Assembly: GCA_020747015.1 (NCBI GenBank)
Contig: JAGTJM010000013.1
Span: forward strand, 310,001 to 374,000
Direction: 5' to 3'
DNA from: Pyrenochaeta sp. MPI-SDFR-AT-0127
Taxonomy: Eukaryota; Ascomycota; Dothideomycetes; Pleosporales; Cucurbitariaceae
Length of the DNA: 64,000 bases
The position numbers and the translations under genes are program-made. Under the pieces are notes generated by a model, which was not told the origin of the DNA, did not search any database, and saw nothing but the letters and a program-made list of their open reading frames with translations. Of the stretch, positions 42,605 through 55,062 are shown in pieces; the stretch's first letter is position 1, and every line of letters begins with the position of its first letter.

Positions 42605-44696
42605 ATGTCCATTGAAGAAAAGAAAGAACCGATTGATGTGGATGTCGCACATACACCTCCCAAGCCGAATCCAACGGCTTTGTTGGGCGAGAAATCACCC
42701 GGTGTTGCAAGAATTGAAGCCCTGAACGCGCATACGTCTTTTGCCAACCGCTGCTGTATCTTCTTCGGTCTCTTCGTCGTCGCATATGCCTATGGACTTG
42801 ATGGATCACTTCGAGGAGTTTATCAACCGTACGCCACGGCTGGATACCAGGAACACTCTTTACTCGCTACGGTAAACGTCCTGAGGAGTGTTATTGCTGC
42901 TGCAGCCCAACCGACTGCGGCCAAGATAGGTATGACGCGCTCTTCATTTAGAGGCATTGATGAGCTAAGAGATATGCAGCCGACGTCTTTGGTCGTGTGG
43001 AGGCCGTTCTGATTTCCATCGTCTTCTATATCCTTGGAACTGTTGTCGAAGCAACTAGCAACGGTGTGGAGTCGTTCTGCGCCGGTGCGGTTCTGTACCA
43101 GATTGGGTACACTGTTGTCATCGTCCTGATCGAAATCAGTACGTATGGACCTTGAAATTACCACTTTGGAACACATGCTGATGTATATCCTCACTTTTAG
43201 TCATTGCTGATATTACATCGCTGCGATCTCGACTTTTAGCCTCATACATACCCGCAATCCCTTTCTTGATCAACGCCTGGGTGAGCGGTGATGTAAGCCA
43301 GGCTGTAATCAACAATACGACCTGGCGCTGGGGCGTCGGCATGTGGTGCATCATCTACACTGTGTGCTGCATTCCGTTGATTGCGTCGCTAATGTGGGCC
43401 AGCCGAAAGGCAAAGAAGAGTGGAGCACTTGAAAATTACAAGACGCCATATCAACTTCACGGTGGAAAGAATTTGGTCTCCGCATTGTTCTGGCAACTCG
43501 ATGTCCCGGGCATTATCCTTATGATCGCGGTCCTTGGATGCATTTTGACTGTAGGATGCAAAAAGTCTAGTCATGAAAAGTGACAGCTAACAAATGGCAG
43601 CCGTTTACTCTTGCCGGTGGTGAGGAGTCCCAATGGCATAAAGCTAAGGTGATCGCTCCTCTAGTCATTGGCATCCTCTGTGTACCAGTATTCATCTTCT
43701 GGGAGCGGAAGGCGCCTCATCCAATGATTCCATTCCATGTAAGCCCATAGCTACAAAAGTCATCAGAGATATTTGCTGATCACTCAACTCAGTTGCTCAA
43801 GGATCGTGCTGTATGGGGTGCTCTTGGTATCGCATGCACTTTAAACTTTAGTAGGTTGCATGTTAGTTCTGCACCGGTTTCAAGCTGACAGATTGCGCAG
43901 CGTGGTACATGCAAGGCGATTTTCTCTACACAGTTCTCGTCGTGGCATTTGACGAATCCATCAAGAGCGCGACTCGTATCTCTTCTCTATACAGCTTCTC
44001 ATCCGTCGTAACGGGATTGATTCTCGGCGCCATCGTCTTCAAAGTGCGCCGCCTGAAACCATTCATTGTTGCGGGAACGTGCCTTTTCATGGTCGCATTC
44101 GGACTGCTGATTCATTATCGCGGAGGCACTGGAAGTGCATCGCATTCTGGAATCATTGGTGCACAGATTTGTCTAGGTATTGCAGGCGGCATGTTTCCAT
44201 ATCCGGCACAAGCTAGTATTCAGGCTGCAACCAAGCATGAACGTAAGTTGATAGTCTGAAGCTGCAATGTATCATCTTGCTGATCCGCTTTACAGATGTT
44301 GCTATCGTCACTGGTATCTACCTCGCGACTTACAACATTGGTAGCGCGTTGGGTAACACAGTGTCTGGCGCTATGTGGCAGCAAATCATACCGGGAGAGC
44401 TGACTCGACAGACTGGTAATTCTACTTTGGCCACCACTGTCTATGGTGACCCCTTCACTTTTGCAGTTGCATATCCTGTTGGAACTCCTGAGCGTGATGC
44501 AGTCATACAAGCATACAGGCACGTCCAAAGACTCCTCTGCACTGCGGGTATTTGTCTTTCCATATTGCTGATTGGATTTTCGCTGGCTCTTCGTAATCCC
44601 AAACTAGGAAAAGAGCAGAGCTTGGAGCACGCAGAGGAAGACCGATCCAATGACAGGAAAGAGAATAGGACCCTTTGGGAGTGGCTCAAGAACTGA
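42605..44696 (+). CDS. Siderophore-iron transporter (MFS, SIT/MirB family)
   Basis: Seven exons, 42605-42929, 42980-43138, 43201-43550, 43601-43738, 43793-43850, 43901-44242 and 44296-44696 (introns 50, 62, 50, 54, 50 and 53 nt), give 590 residues. The N-terminus is hydrophilic ([20 protein letters not shown]), followed by many hydrophobic helices, as expected of the 14-helix siderophore-transporter branch of the major facilitator superfamily. Typical segments include [50 protein letters not shown] and [20 protein letters not shown]. The family imports ferric siderophores across the plasma membrane with proton symport. Exons 4 to 6 were placed by matching the helix order. The neighbouring genes are not siderophore biosynthesis genes, so the substrate may be a siderophore made elsewhere in the genome or by other microbes. 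Confidence 0.93.
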
Positions 44697-45035
44697 TGGC
44701 TGCATATAACCCACTATCTCCGAAAGAGAGGCTTGCAACCAATACATATTGGCTGTGAAACTCAGTCAGGCCCCAAACCAGGATCTTTGTATTGTATAGA
44801 CTAAAGAAAGACTATAATGGAACATGTTCTGTTTTAAACTTGACGCTACCATATAGAAACGATGAGTGCCTCTTAGTGCTATTTAGAAAATTTGTCAATG
44901 GGACACAGACGCTGGATGTGGTCAAGTTTCAAGAGCTTGTCACCAATTTTGGCCAAATATCTGTGTACAAAACACTGCAATGGCTTGATATGAAGCACAA
45001 ATCATGATAGAACAAGCATTGACTGCACTTCGTCG
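44697..45035. other. Convergent 3' intergenic region
   Basis: The region holds the 3' ends of the siderophore transporter (+) and the NLR-like gene (-). No gene or special structure is seen. Confidence 0.5.
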
Positions 45036-48000
45036 CTACTCTTCATCAATGGCTGGCTTTTTAACCTCCATTGGCCCTCTCCTGTGCATACTGACCGGCG
45101 GTCGTCTTCTTTGCTGTCTCAATTCGTCCAGTACAGTAGGAATTGCAATGATTCCCGCGGTAAATTTATCCCCGTCCTCGGCTATATCCTCGAGCTTCTC
45201 GCCTAGGTAAATCATCCGGAGTTGCTTCTTCCAGCGTTCCAATGAAGCGTCACCACTTCGTTTGTCCTCAGCTTTGGCGGCAGGAGATATTGAGACATAG
45301 CTATGGGTCAGGGGATTATGTTCTCGCACTCTGGTTTGTTGCAGTGCTTTGGCAGGGTCGCGCAGAGACTTGTAGCATTCCCGATCAAAGTAGTAGGGTC
45401 CGAAACATTGGAGGCAAATATGTACGCCGTCTTTGATGGTTATGTCGTTCCTACAATTGGCGCAAACAAATTTTGGCAGTGCACTAGCCTCTTCATGGCC
45501 AAGCCTGTCGAGTCGTCGCCATGCTTCTTTGGAATTTTCGATGTCTTGTAGCGCATTGAAAAGTTTTCCAAGTTGGAGAAACCCAAACCAATCATTGGAT
45601 GTGTCGCCATCGGAGAGCACGTCTAGGCATGCTCGCATGGTTTTCGATACTGCTAGTTTTGCTTCCTCACTGTTTCCCTTGAGCGTGAGGTAAGACACTC
45701 GACAGCATAATACCGGAATTCCCAGCCAGACATCAATATCTCGCTGCAATTTCCTAAGTCTCTCTGCATGATCGATCTTCTTCGCGGCAGTATTCGTAAA
45801 TGTACTGTGGTCTTTCCTCGCTTGTTCTAGGTAAAGTCGAGCCAGAGGGTCTACAACAGAGTATATGTCGATCCCAATCGTAGTGTCTTCTGAAGACTTT
45901 GATGACGGCTTTACATGTTTTGCATGTTTGACTGCTTCTTGCAAGAGACGTTCAACGTCTCGTTCTCTTTTCTCTTTGTCCCAGTGAAGCAATATATTGC
46001 CATACGCGCGTGTGACGTAAAATAATTCAGCAGGATGGCCGTCTGCAGCCTTTCTTGCTCGATCGAAGAACCCGTCGATCACCGCCTCCCAGTCCTCGAT
46101 GTCTTTGGCGCCAAGTAAAATGTTTTGGAAGTCGTCTGGAACAATGAAATCATAGACAAGACGGTGCAGGTATAACTTATTAGGCTGCTTTTCTGCGAGC
46201 GGATTCTTGTCCGTGAGTGCTTTCAAGAAGGCGACAATGTAACTCCACTTCTCTTTACTGTAGTAATTCTGAAATGCCTTGAGGTACCGTGCGTATCGTG
46301 TGGTATCATATTGAAGACTTTTCATGATATATCTCGAAGATTCATCGTACCTGTCATCTCCTAAGTCATCCTCAGCCGCCCAGGTCAGTTCGGCAAGGTC
46401 CAAGAAGGTGTCGGCGATCAGTATCGCGTCCGCAGTTACTGGCTGATTGCTATTCGTAAACTTCTGTGTTGCTCTTCCTAGTAACTCGCGGGCTTTCTTG
46501 TGTTCGTTCTTCTCGCGCAGATCTTCAGAAATAGTCAAACAAGCGAGTAGGTTATCTTCCCAAGGATTTCCATCCAATTCTTGCACCTGGTCGAGGAGGG
46601 CCTGGGCCTCCGTGTGAGCCTCATTTATCCCCCCTTCTGACATTACAAAAATGGTGCGAGCGACTTGAATCTTCCAGAGCCAGGATTCCTTTTCTTCTTT
46701 TGTCCCGACTCCCTCTGCCTTTCGGGCCCAATTAATGATCAGCTGCAGTTGTTGCCATGAAAGCCGATCCTGATCTTTCGCGCAATGTGAGACATCCTCC
46801 GAGGTGATCTCTGAAACGCCAGGCTAATCTTCTTAGCATCGTAGACTGACCTGTACACTCAAGATGCACATACCTTGTTTACATAACCGTTCAGGAAGTA
46901 CACAGCAGTGAGTTGCTCACGCCTAGTATGCGTATTCTCCAAGAAAAGCAGCCTTGCCAGCCGTTCGGCGGCTACTTTGAGTAAAATTGAATGGCCTTGG
47001 CCATTTTCTTGCGCGATGAGGAAATTCTGCATCATTGTTTGATTCAGACCAACCAGCTCGCTGGCAACACTCGGCTCGGAGAACCATCTTTTCATTTCTG
47101 TCACCCCATCGTTGTTGTAGAGCCAGCGCTTTCTATTCTCTTCGAGCCACGCACCTTCCGTCTTCTCCCACAATTGATGGCTCATATACTCCGATCTGGT
47201 CCAGAAAAGCGAGTCAATATAACGCTGCTCTGTTAATGATTGAACAAGAAGCAAACGGAGTGCAGACTTTTTGCCAACGTCTGCTTTATCAATATTCGTG
47301 TTGTTCAAGTGGCAAAGCAAATACTTCCCAGCGTATGTCCGGAGCTTTTCACTGGCGTCATTTCTCTCTGAGGTGAGGATCTGGAGGCATTTAGAGGCGA
47401 GTTCGATATGAGCGTTATGTTTATCGTAGCACAACGCAAGTTTAGTTGATGCTCCCCACAGAATAGTCTCAAGATTTTGCTTGTCATAATCCTTTCTTCG
47501 TGGATATACATGCGTCAAGAATCTATGAACAGATTTAATTTCTGCTGCTCTTAAGGTCTGCTCAGCATTAGTCAGGAGGCCTGAAGCTTCGGACTTGAGA
47601 GGAGGCGGGGCCCGCAACAATTCCGCCTTGACTTCTGGCAGCATGAACTCGACCCTCTGCGACTCATTCACACCAAGAAGGGGCTTCAAACGATCGCTTA
47701 GCGGTCTTAAAGATTCACTGTGCCCTCCAAGGCAAAGCGCCGCATCCATTTCCTCTAATGTCAGTGCTTCTCGACTTGTCACGGTCCAAAGCACAGCCTT
47801 GTTCAGCTCTCTAATATCTTCATCGGGGAGCTCAGCGTTGAGTCTTTCGATTTCTGCCTTAGCCTGTCTTTCTCTTGATTCCTTTGCATTATCCAGAACC
47901 TCATTGATATCGTCCAAGCGATGCTTGGTGCGAAGGTTCTCCAACACAACTGCCATCCAAGCAAAATCTCCGCCCGAGGCCTTCTTGATGGTATGGATGA

Positions 48001-49633
48001 TCTTCTTTTGGTAGGTCAGAGCTTCATGGTGATTATTATGTTCGAATGCAGACATGTATCTCAATTTGAATTTGATGAATGCTTCGACATCGGTGCCATT
48101 GTTGATAACATCGTCATTGCGCAGATGAATTCTTGCACTTGATTCTCCGTTAAGTGGTCCATCCGCGCTTCGAGTGCTGACAAGTATTCTGAAATTGTTC
48201 TCTGTACTGGTGGTCAGAGCCTTCAGCAAGATGCTGACGTCTTTCATGAGTTCATCTTCAAGGCCATCAATCAGTACGAAGAACGTCCGTTTGGGCGATG
48301 TAGTGGCTGCTTCCGCCGAATTTTCGAGGAGAAGTTGTTTCCAGGAGGCATATATATTAGGGTTGTATCCCATTCGCTGACAGAGCGCGGCTGCTGCTTT
48401 TATCAATGAGCCCGACGCCGTGATGCACTGCCACAAGAGGCACTTAGACACGAGAGCGAGGAGGTAATTATCTGTCCGGTTCGCTGATGCATCGTGGAAG
48501 TAGTATACAACGGGACTGCCTTTGCTTTCTTGTTCCAGGCGTTTAGCAATGCTTGCCATGAGAAACGTCTTTCCCGTATGTTTTGCTCCCTCGATGACCA
48601 AGATTGGCTGTGATTTCGTTGCTTCCGGATCACGCCAGGATGTAAATTGATCCATTTTGAATAGCCAGTCCCCTGTCTTGGGGAGACTTTCGATTTGCCC
48701 AAGCTTCTCAGCCCATACACGTTTAGGCTCGACATCGCCAAACCCAATAGCTTTTGAGACAGTTATACGCCACGCTTTCGCGTCTGTCGCCGTCTGCTCT
48801 TGCTCTAATATTTGTTCGATCTTGGTGACTTTATCAAACGATAGCGCTGTAAGAATATTATTCTCCTCCTCAACTAAAACACTCAGGCCAGCAATCAACG
48901 CGTCAATTTTACTTTCCCCCAGGAACCCTTTTCGAGCAAGGTCTTTCCAAGTACCCTTTGCTGGAAGAGTCTCGATACTATACCGAAGAATCTGGACGAC
49001 CTGATGCAGAAGCTTTGTAGCAATATATCGCAGTCCAATATTGGTGTCCTCGGAATTGATATCGTAGGTATGGAAGCGGCCAATGAAGTAGTTGCATCTC
49101 TCGAAAAGCTCGTCCAGCTTCTCGAGATTTTCCACGTAATTAAGCCAGAATTGAAGGAAAAACCCTAGTGCATTGAAACACATTGGAGCCGGTGCAAACG
49201 CTAACGATGCTCCCCCTGCTATACGCTCACCAAGTGTGTTTATGCACCGTACAGTGTTCGTTAACGTAGCCCGGAATTTTGAATGCTTTTCGTTGTTGGA
49301 TACAATTTTCAGATTTGTCTTATCAAGGCCATCAAAGATGTTTCTGGCGATCAAGTCATTACGATCTTGTTCTTTCTTGTGATTCTCTGCTGGATTGTGG
49401 TCATGCTCCTTCTTCTCAGCTTGCTTGCCCAGGAATATTGCCTTCACCGTCCACTTCTTTCGTTCCCTGTTTTGACACTGAGAGAGCCAATCATAGTCGT
49501 CACGTATCTTTGACCATATATTCTCGATTTCAAGTTTGGTTCGCTCGTTTCTATTGTTGTCGCGAGCCCCTCCATCAAGCCCATCAGCCTTGTCCACGCC
49601 AGCCGATTCATTACGCTTGCTTAGAGCAGACAT
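45036..49633 (-). CDS. STAND/NLR-like protein: helical N-terminal domain, NTPase, helical-repeat region and C-terminal ZZ-like zinc module
   Basis: Two exons, 49633-46874 and 46823-45036, with a 50-nt intron, give 1515 residues. Residues about 35-275 are helical and resemble the Goodbye-type N-terminal domain of fungal STAND proteins (LAFAPAPMCFNALGFFLQFW, NLEKLDELFERCNYFIGRFH). The NTPase follows: P-loop GAKHTGKT (349-356), Walker B FFVLIDG (451-457) and the sensor-like FRILVSTR (481-488). From about 590 on the protein is helical, with a TPR-like region from about 900 to 1350. At 1374-1403 a cysteine set (C1374, C1377, C1390, C1393, C1403) in VCANCRNDITIKDG and ICLQC matches most of a ZZ zinc finger; the first cysteine of the last pair is Asp. 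Fungal proteins of this build act in non-self recognition or regulated cell death, which is an inference here. The exon junction joins VNK to PGVSEI without a gap. Ligand and effector function are unknown. Confidence 0.85.
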
Positions 49634-50472
49634 GTTACGAAGAATCTGTTCACTCTTTCAGGTTCAGGTTGTTGAGGGTAACGAGTTGATTGTAAAAGCT
49701 ACGGAGATTCCAGCTGGGAGGGGGTGCATATTAATGCAGAGCTAACCCAAATAAGTCTCACCAAACGAATCACAGCCAAGAAGATCTCCCATGGCTGTTG
49801 TCAGGTCATAACCACAGGTGACGGAAGCTGCTAAGGATGGCTAGTCCAACACCCAGATGCCCAGATGTTTACTCCTTGAGTTTGGAACTACACCATTGTG
49901 GAGAGCCCCCTCATTTTTTTTTAGCTTTCTGGTAGGTGGTAAATGCTGGGGAGAGCTTGCATATAGATGTGCATCCGACGATCAGCACTTTCTGTGCGTT
50001 CTAGCGAATAGTTGCATATTAGTGACTTGCGATGTGCGCCCTCGCCTGAGATCGCCATCTTGGGCAAAACCATGATTCCTCGGCTGAGAAAATAGATAGT
50101 CAACCTCTGTCGCAGCCCTTCTTCTTTATTGCAGACTCCTGGCGAAAGATAGGTGAGCTCGAGGAAGCAAGGCAGTGAACAAAGTTACAGGTAATAATCT
50201 TGGCAGTATAACAATGGGAAATGGAGGTGAGCTTCCATACTGGTGTGAATAGAAGGAGCCCACCAATGTATCAAGACAGCATGTAGATTCGCATATTAAC
50301 ATTTTTTTGTTTCCTCTGATGTTGATTCTTCTAGCAAGCAGGAAGAACAATTTGGTATGATACATTACGAGCCAGATTACCTATCCGCTCGCTAAGTACA
50401 AATTTGAAGACATCCAACATGACAATTTGGAAGCTATAGAAATCCTGAATACTTCATCTCATCGCGAGTGGC
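49634..50472. other. Intergenic region
   Basis: It lies between the start of the NLR-like gene (so it includes its promoter) and the stop of the carboxypeptidase. No gene is supported. Confidence 0.45.
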
Positions 50473-52158
50473 TTACGCCCAAAAGTCACCAGCTAACCAC
50501 CTGTTCAGCATCTCTAAGCTGGCCTCGGGCTGATCATATGGCACCATGTGTCCACCGGCGTGCAACTTCAAGAAAGTGAAGTTACCGCTCGATTTGACCT
50601 GACCAACAGTCTTGCCATCACCATCAATCTTGAAATCCTCCATCTTAGCAGCCTTGAAGTCTTTGTGGCCGGGCCACTCAAGCGCCTCAGCCCAGGCCTT
50701 GTTACCGAGCCAATTGCAGATGTAGTCGGCATCACCAGCGTAGATCAAGACTGGAATCTCGGCGAGAATACCGGGAACAACGCGGTGGAAGGGCTTCATC
50801 CAATCACCTTGAAGCAAGAAGTTGCGATTGATGTCAAAGTTGCAAGACTCGTAAGATGAGACCTCAGCGCCGAGGGCCTTCATGACCTCCTTCTTATTGA
50901 GGTAGCCCTGTATCCAGTCAAGCTCGTCGTAGCAGAGGCTGTTGCTACCACAAGGCTTGCGTACGTCGTACACATTCTGGCCAGTGCGCTGGTATGGGCC
51001 AATCATGGCATTGTTGCAGTAGATGGAAGCAGGAACGCAAGACCAGACAGACTCGGAGTTGTAGCAGTTCTCGATCAAGCTGGCGCAGCGCGGGTAGGCG
51101 TTGTCCATGGACTTGCATTGGCTCTCATCGAGGACAGCGGGCCAGCCACCCTCACCGCAAGCCATTGGACGGTAGTATTCGTACTGTGTCAGGCCATCGG
51201 TCAAGCCATTGCCAATGAGCACGGACTGGAGGTTGATGTTGCGCTTCTTGTGAGACAAAATCTCGGAGGCAAAGACGGGAATATAATGCCCTGCGTACGA
51301 CTCTCCGGAGATGTGGAAGCTCTGCGTCGAGTATTCGGGGAACTGCTTGAAGAAGAGGGTCAGGAGGGCATAAATGTCCTTGCCCGCCGCGACAGTGTTG
51401 CTAACTTGGCCGCTCGAGTATGAGTATCCGACATTGACTGGCTGGTCGAGGAAGATGACTGAGGCATTGCTGTTCCACGAGTAGTCATTGTGCTTGATCT
51501 TCTGATCCTTTGTGATGGAAGCAGGACCAAGCTCCATAAACAGACCCGTCAGGGAGGAGCAACCAGGTCCACCATTGAGCCAGAGAACTATGGGGTCGTT
51601 CTTAGGGTCGTTTCGGGACTCGAAGAACCCTACGAGGTATTAGAGACGATGGCTAAAGGCGTGCTCACTCGGGTACTCACAGTAGAAGAGGTGCTTGTCC
51701 TCCTCCTCGTCATCAAGGTAACCACTGTACTGCTTGACTTTGTCAACACCAAGCGCACTGGGGTCGACCTTCTTCACCCTCAGGTTGTAGTTCTCGAGCT
51801 TGCCGTCGATCTCACGCTCCTTCTCGCCCTCGGCATTCTCAACCCAGACGCTCTGGACGTCAGCGCCCTTGACGACATGATCCCACTCACTGTCGTGCTT
51901 GCGGGTATGTGGCTTGGGCTGGGAGAAGAAGGAAGCCTTCTCAAAGGACTCGGGGAACATCATGGCGACCTCGTCCCAGATGGCGCGGGCCTCGCCGGTG
52001 AGCGACTTGAGGCTCTCCTCGAGGTTTTGCAGCGGCTTCGTCCATGAATTGGCCTTGAGCTCACTGAAGGAGTCGGGAAACTTGAGGATTTGCTGCTGCT
52101 GTGGTGCAACAGCGGCAGAAGCTGCTCCAACGAGCAGCGCCGAGGTAGCGACCTTCAT
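50473..52158 (-). CDS. Vacuolar carboxypeptidase Y (serine carboxypeptidase S10), prepro form
   Basis: Two exons, 52158-51681 and 51629-50473, with a 51-nt intron, give 544 residues. Residues 1-17 form a signal peptide ([17 protein letters not shown]). A pro-region of roughly 110-120 residues follows, and then mature enzyme beginning around the [17 protein letters not shown] strand. [10 protein letters not shown] (176-185), the nucleophile in GESYAGHY (S270), the aspartate in [12 protein letters not shown] (D461) and the histidine in GGHMVP (H520) form the intact catalytic set of family S10. Cysteine content fits the five disulphides of yeast CPY. The length is that of fungal CpyA/CPY. The enzyme removes C-terminal residues from peptides in the vacuole and is a classic sorting marker. 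The gene is divergent from SBDS. Confidence 0.95.
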
Positions 52159-52749
52159 GGCGAACGAGTGCTGAGCTTCCGGAGCTCAAGCGATGGTGTC
52201 AAGACGAGTGATGGATGCTACGAGATACTATCGAAGAAGCGGGGATCAATGGAGAGGGAAGGATGGGATGAATGCGGAGGAGATGGGATGAATGATGGGC
52301 GATGGGGGAGGTATGGGTAGCTTCTCGTGCAGGAGGCGCGGCGTCCAGGCAACGGGCTGCTGAGGCGAATGACGCAGCTTATCAGGTGGCTGGACAGTCC
52401 AAGCGCAGGCTTAGCGTTTCACGATAGCGTTGGCCGGCGCATCTGGGAGGTCAAGCGACGCCCTTTGCACACCACCTGATGGTGCTTTGATGTTTGCAGC
52501 CGCGGTTTGTGAAAGGCCCATGCTGCGCTCCATTCCGGCGCGGCCCTCGTGCCACTGCTGGATCTGGTGAGGCCTGGGTGGTTCCTGCATGACCCCAATG
52601 CGGCCTAGCGGCGGTGAATCATAGTGAGCAACCCACCCATGGCCGGCATGGACAACCCCACCAAAATGTTGTCCAGGCTGCATAACTTGCGCGCGATAGC
52701 CGGCTTTTCACCACGACACTCTTCTGCAAATCCAACGTGATCCTACACA
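52159..52749. promoter_or_regulatory. Divergent promoter region, carboxypeptidase Y / SBDS
   Basis: These 591 bp separate the two start codons. A GA-rich stretch (GATGGGATGAATG repeated at about 52262-52305) is visible on the plus strand. An open frame at 52411-52683 on the minus strand lacks conserved features and is not called. Confidence 0.45.
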
Positions 52750-53719
52750 ATGCCTGTCGGAATCAACCAGCCGTCAAATCAAATCAAGCTCACCAACGTC
52801 TCGTTGGTGCGCATGAAGAAGGGTCTGTCAGCCCCGCCATTTGCGCTCGATGCAACAAACTGATCTTCGGGCAGGCAAGAAACGCTTCGAGATAGCGTGC
52901 TACAAGAACAAAGTCCTCGAGTGGCGCAACAAGATCGAGAAAGATCTCTCCAATGTCCTCCAGATTGAAAACGTCTTCCTCAACGTCTCCAAAGGCCAAG
53001 TTGCACCAAAAGCAGATCTAGAGAAAGCGTTCCCCAAGAAGACCGTCGAGCAGATAATAACAGACATACTTGAGAATGGCGAGTTGCAGGTGGGGGAGAA
53101 AGAGCGCAATGCAGAGCTTGAACGCACCAAGAATGAGGTCATCGATATCGTCGCCGGCAAGTTGGTCGACCCCAAAACGAAGCGTGTATACACAACAGGC
53201 ATGATCGAGAAGGCACTAGATCAGTTGAGTACACAGGCAGCAACACAACAAGGTGACAAAGGGGAGAAGAGTGATACTGCTGCTGCTGTTGCTCCGGAGA
53301 ATGGAGAAGACAAGGGCAAGGCAAAAGAACTGCCAAAATGGACGGGAATAGTCACGAACAAGTCCTCAAAATCGCAAGCCTTGTTCGCCATGAAAGCCCT
53401 CATAGCGCATCAGCCGATACCCGTCGCACGCATGCAGATGAAACTCCGCATCACATGCCCAACCTCCGTCCTCAAGCAAGCGGTCAAGGGTGTTCCAAAA
53501 GCTGCGGCCAGCGAAGACAAAACATCCGGCACAGTCAAGGATGCGATACTAGGTCTCATGGAGAAGATTGAAAGCCAGGATACGCTGGGTGCGCAGTGGG
53601 AGGCTGTGGGTCTGGTCGAGCCTGGCGCCTTCAAGGGGCTCAATGAGCTCATCGAGGGGCAGACCAAGGGCCGCGGAAATATCGAGGTATTGGAAATGGC
53701 TGTTGGCGCAGACGACTGA
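52750..53719 (+). CDS. SDO1: SBDS/Sdo1 ribosome maturation factor
   Basis: Two exons, 52750-52822 and 52875-53719, with a 52-nt intron, give 305 residues. The N-terminal FYSH domain is recognisable (MPVGINQPSNQIKLTNVSLV, then KRFEIACYKNKVLEWR and IENVFLNVSKGQVAPKADLE). The middle helical domain contains TVEQIITDILENGELQVGEK and KLVDPKTKRVYTTGMIEKAL. The C-terminal ferredoxin-like domain contains PIPVARMQMKLRITCP. SBDS with the GTPase Efl1 releases eIF6/Tif6 from the 60S subunit and so makes it ready for translation. Fungal and human proteins are about 250 residues; the extra length here is a roughly 45-residue low-complexity insert (residues about 153-195) between the middle and C-terminal domains. 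Start and splice junction are supported by the conserved N-terminus. Confidence 0.95.
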
Positions 53720-55062
53720 GTGGTGACACGTCGAGCACGCGTGCTACGCGCACGATCTCACGTGCGTGCTGCAAGTCGAGGAAATGAGAGAGCAATGCGC
53801 TCTGGATCTGGAACAGGACTCAGCGGGCGAAGAAGCACCGACTGGATGTGTCTGGTTTGAAGGAATGGTCTCGCCCCCGTGTCCATCCCTCGTTCGTCGC
53901 CTCGCCCCCACAGTACTTGAGGTCTGCGATTGGCATTCAGACTCACCAAATGAGTGGCCTTGGGACTGGCTAGAGCAGTCTGGGTCTATTAGGATTCAGC
54001 AGGCCACCTTCTGTGCTTCCGCCATCGGGGTCATTCTCGCAATCCTTAAAGACATTCAGGTACTGCAACTAGCTTTAGCGAGGCAGTCTTCTTGAGCAAC
54101 TCACTAAGTAGCAATCGTGATCATGAGTCGAAAGTATGCATTCTATGTCTGCCCTCCCTGGAGCTGCTCGCCTTAATTACGCAGAGCAACTCATTTACCA
54201 TTCTTGCATCCCACCCTCCTTCAATCTATCGTGTACTTCCCCATTTAGTACCCCATATATCATACACAATTTCCAGTATCTAATCACCAACCTCGCGTCA
54301 ACCCCTGAACCCTGTACAATGGCGCCTTGCGAGGCTCTTCGAGTGGCACCACGATACCCAGCAACAATATCTCGAACATTCTTCACTAATGCAAGTCTAC
54401 CCGTAACGGTCCTCGTAGCGTCCAATTGTGCGTGCAACGAGAGCCACTCAAGGCGGAACAGCTCATCCCGAGGTGCATGGGGCGTGCATACAGGACGTGG
54501 GATGTTTGGTATTTCGTCCAAACATGCAAACCAGGATGCCTGGAGTCCGATCATTGCGCGAGGGCTCTTGTGTTTGGGAATTTGGAAACGCAGCTCTCGA
54601 GGGTTCGGCAAAGGGGGGGTCAGGGACGAAATTTCCCGCGCGAAAGGGTTCATGGTTTGCGGGTAGAGTTGGGAATAGAGTTACACTGCGAACGCCGGAA
54701 GTGAGATTTATTTGCTAGTAGTTTTACATACAATTCATGCTGGTCATTTCAAGGTCATGGTCAGTTTATCGTAAGTCGTGTCATGTCGTGTGTTTGCTGC
54801 GCCTTTTTCGTTATGCATACGTTGTGAGAGTCGTAAATCGTAGTGAACAACCGTGCAAATGCCAGAAACAAAGCCTAGAAAAGGTATGCGAAACTGAAAT
54901 CGAGAAGATGAAAGGAAAAAGAGGATTTGAATGAGAAGGAAAATGCAATCCCACCGTTTCGCCTATTCCGTCTTGATCAAGCGCCTCCGTACGCCCATCG
55001 CACCGTGGTCATGTCCTGAACTTGGGGGGGAAATGAAATTCTCGATGCCCGTCGAGATGCGT
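53720..55062. other. Intergenic, 1.3 kb
   Basis: Beyond the 3' end of SDO1 no feature is secure. A minus-strand open frame at 54195-54653 is listed separately with low confidence. The competing plus-strand frame over the same DNA looks less protein-like. Confidence 0.4.
54195..54653 (-). CDS. Possible small hypothetical protein
   Basis: A 152-residue frame beginning MNPFAREISSLTPPLPNPRE runs through RDELFRLEWLSLHAQLDATR and VTGRLALVKNVRDIVAGYRG. The middle (about 60-115) reads like a soluble helical protein and uses codons in a gene-like way, but the first 50 and last 40 residues are less convincing, no intron is supported, and a plus-strand frame of similar length overlaps. No family is recognised. 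It may be one exon of a longer gene or chance. Confidence 0.3.
   Translation of the reverse strand: MNPFAREISSLTPPLPNPRELRFQIPKHKSPRAMIGLQASWFACLDEIPNIPRPVCTPHAPRDELFRLEWLSLHAQLDATRTVTGRLALVKNVRDIVAGYRGATRRASQGAIVQGSGVDARLVIRYWKLCMIYGVLNGEVHDRLKEGGMQEW

Noticed and set aside
42605..49633. Siderophore transporter and NLR-like gene as parts of one defence or iron cluster
   Set aside because: They are convergent, with separate promoters, and nothing else nearby belongs to siderophore synthesis or a known defence island.
54136..54666. Plus-strand frame of 176 codons
   Set aside because: It overlaps the more protein-like minus-strand frame at 54195-54653, and its sequence has no conserved feature. 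Only the minus frame is listed, with low confidence.
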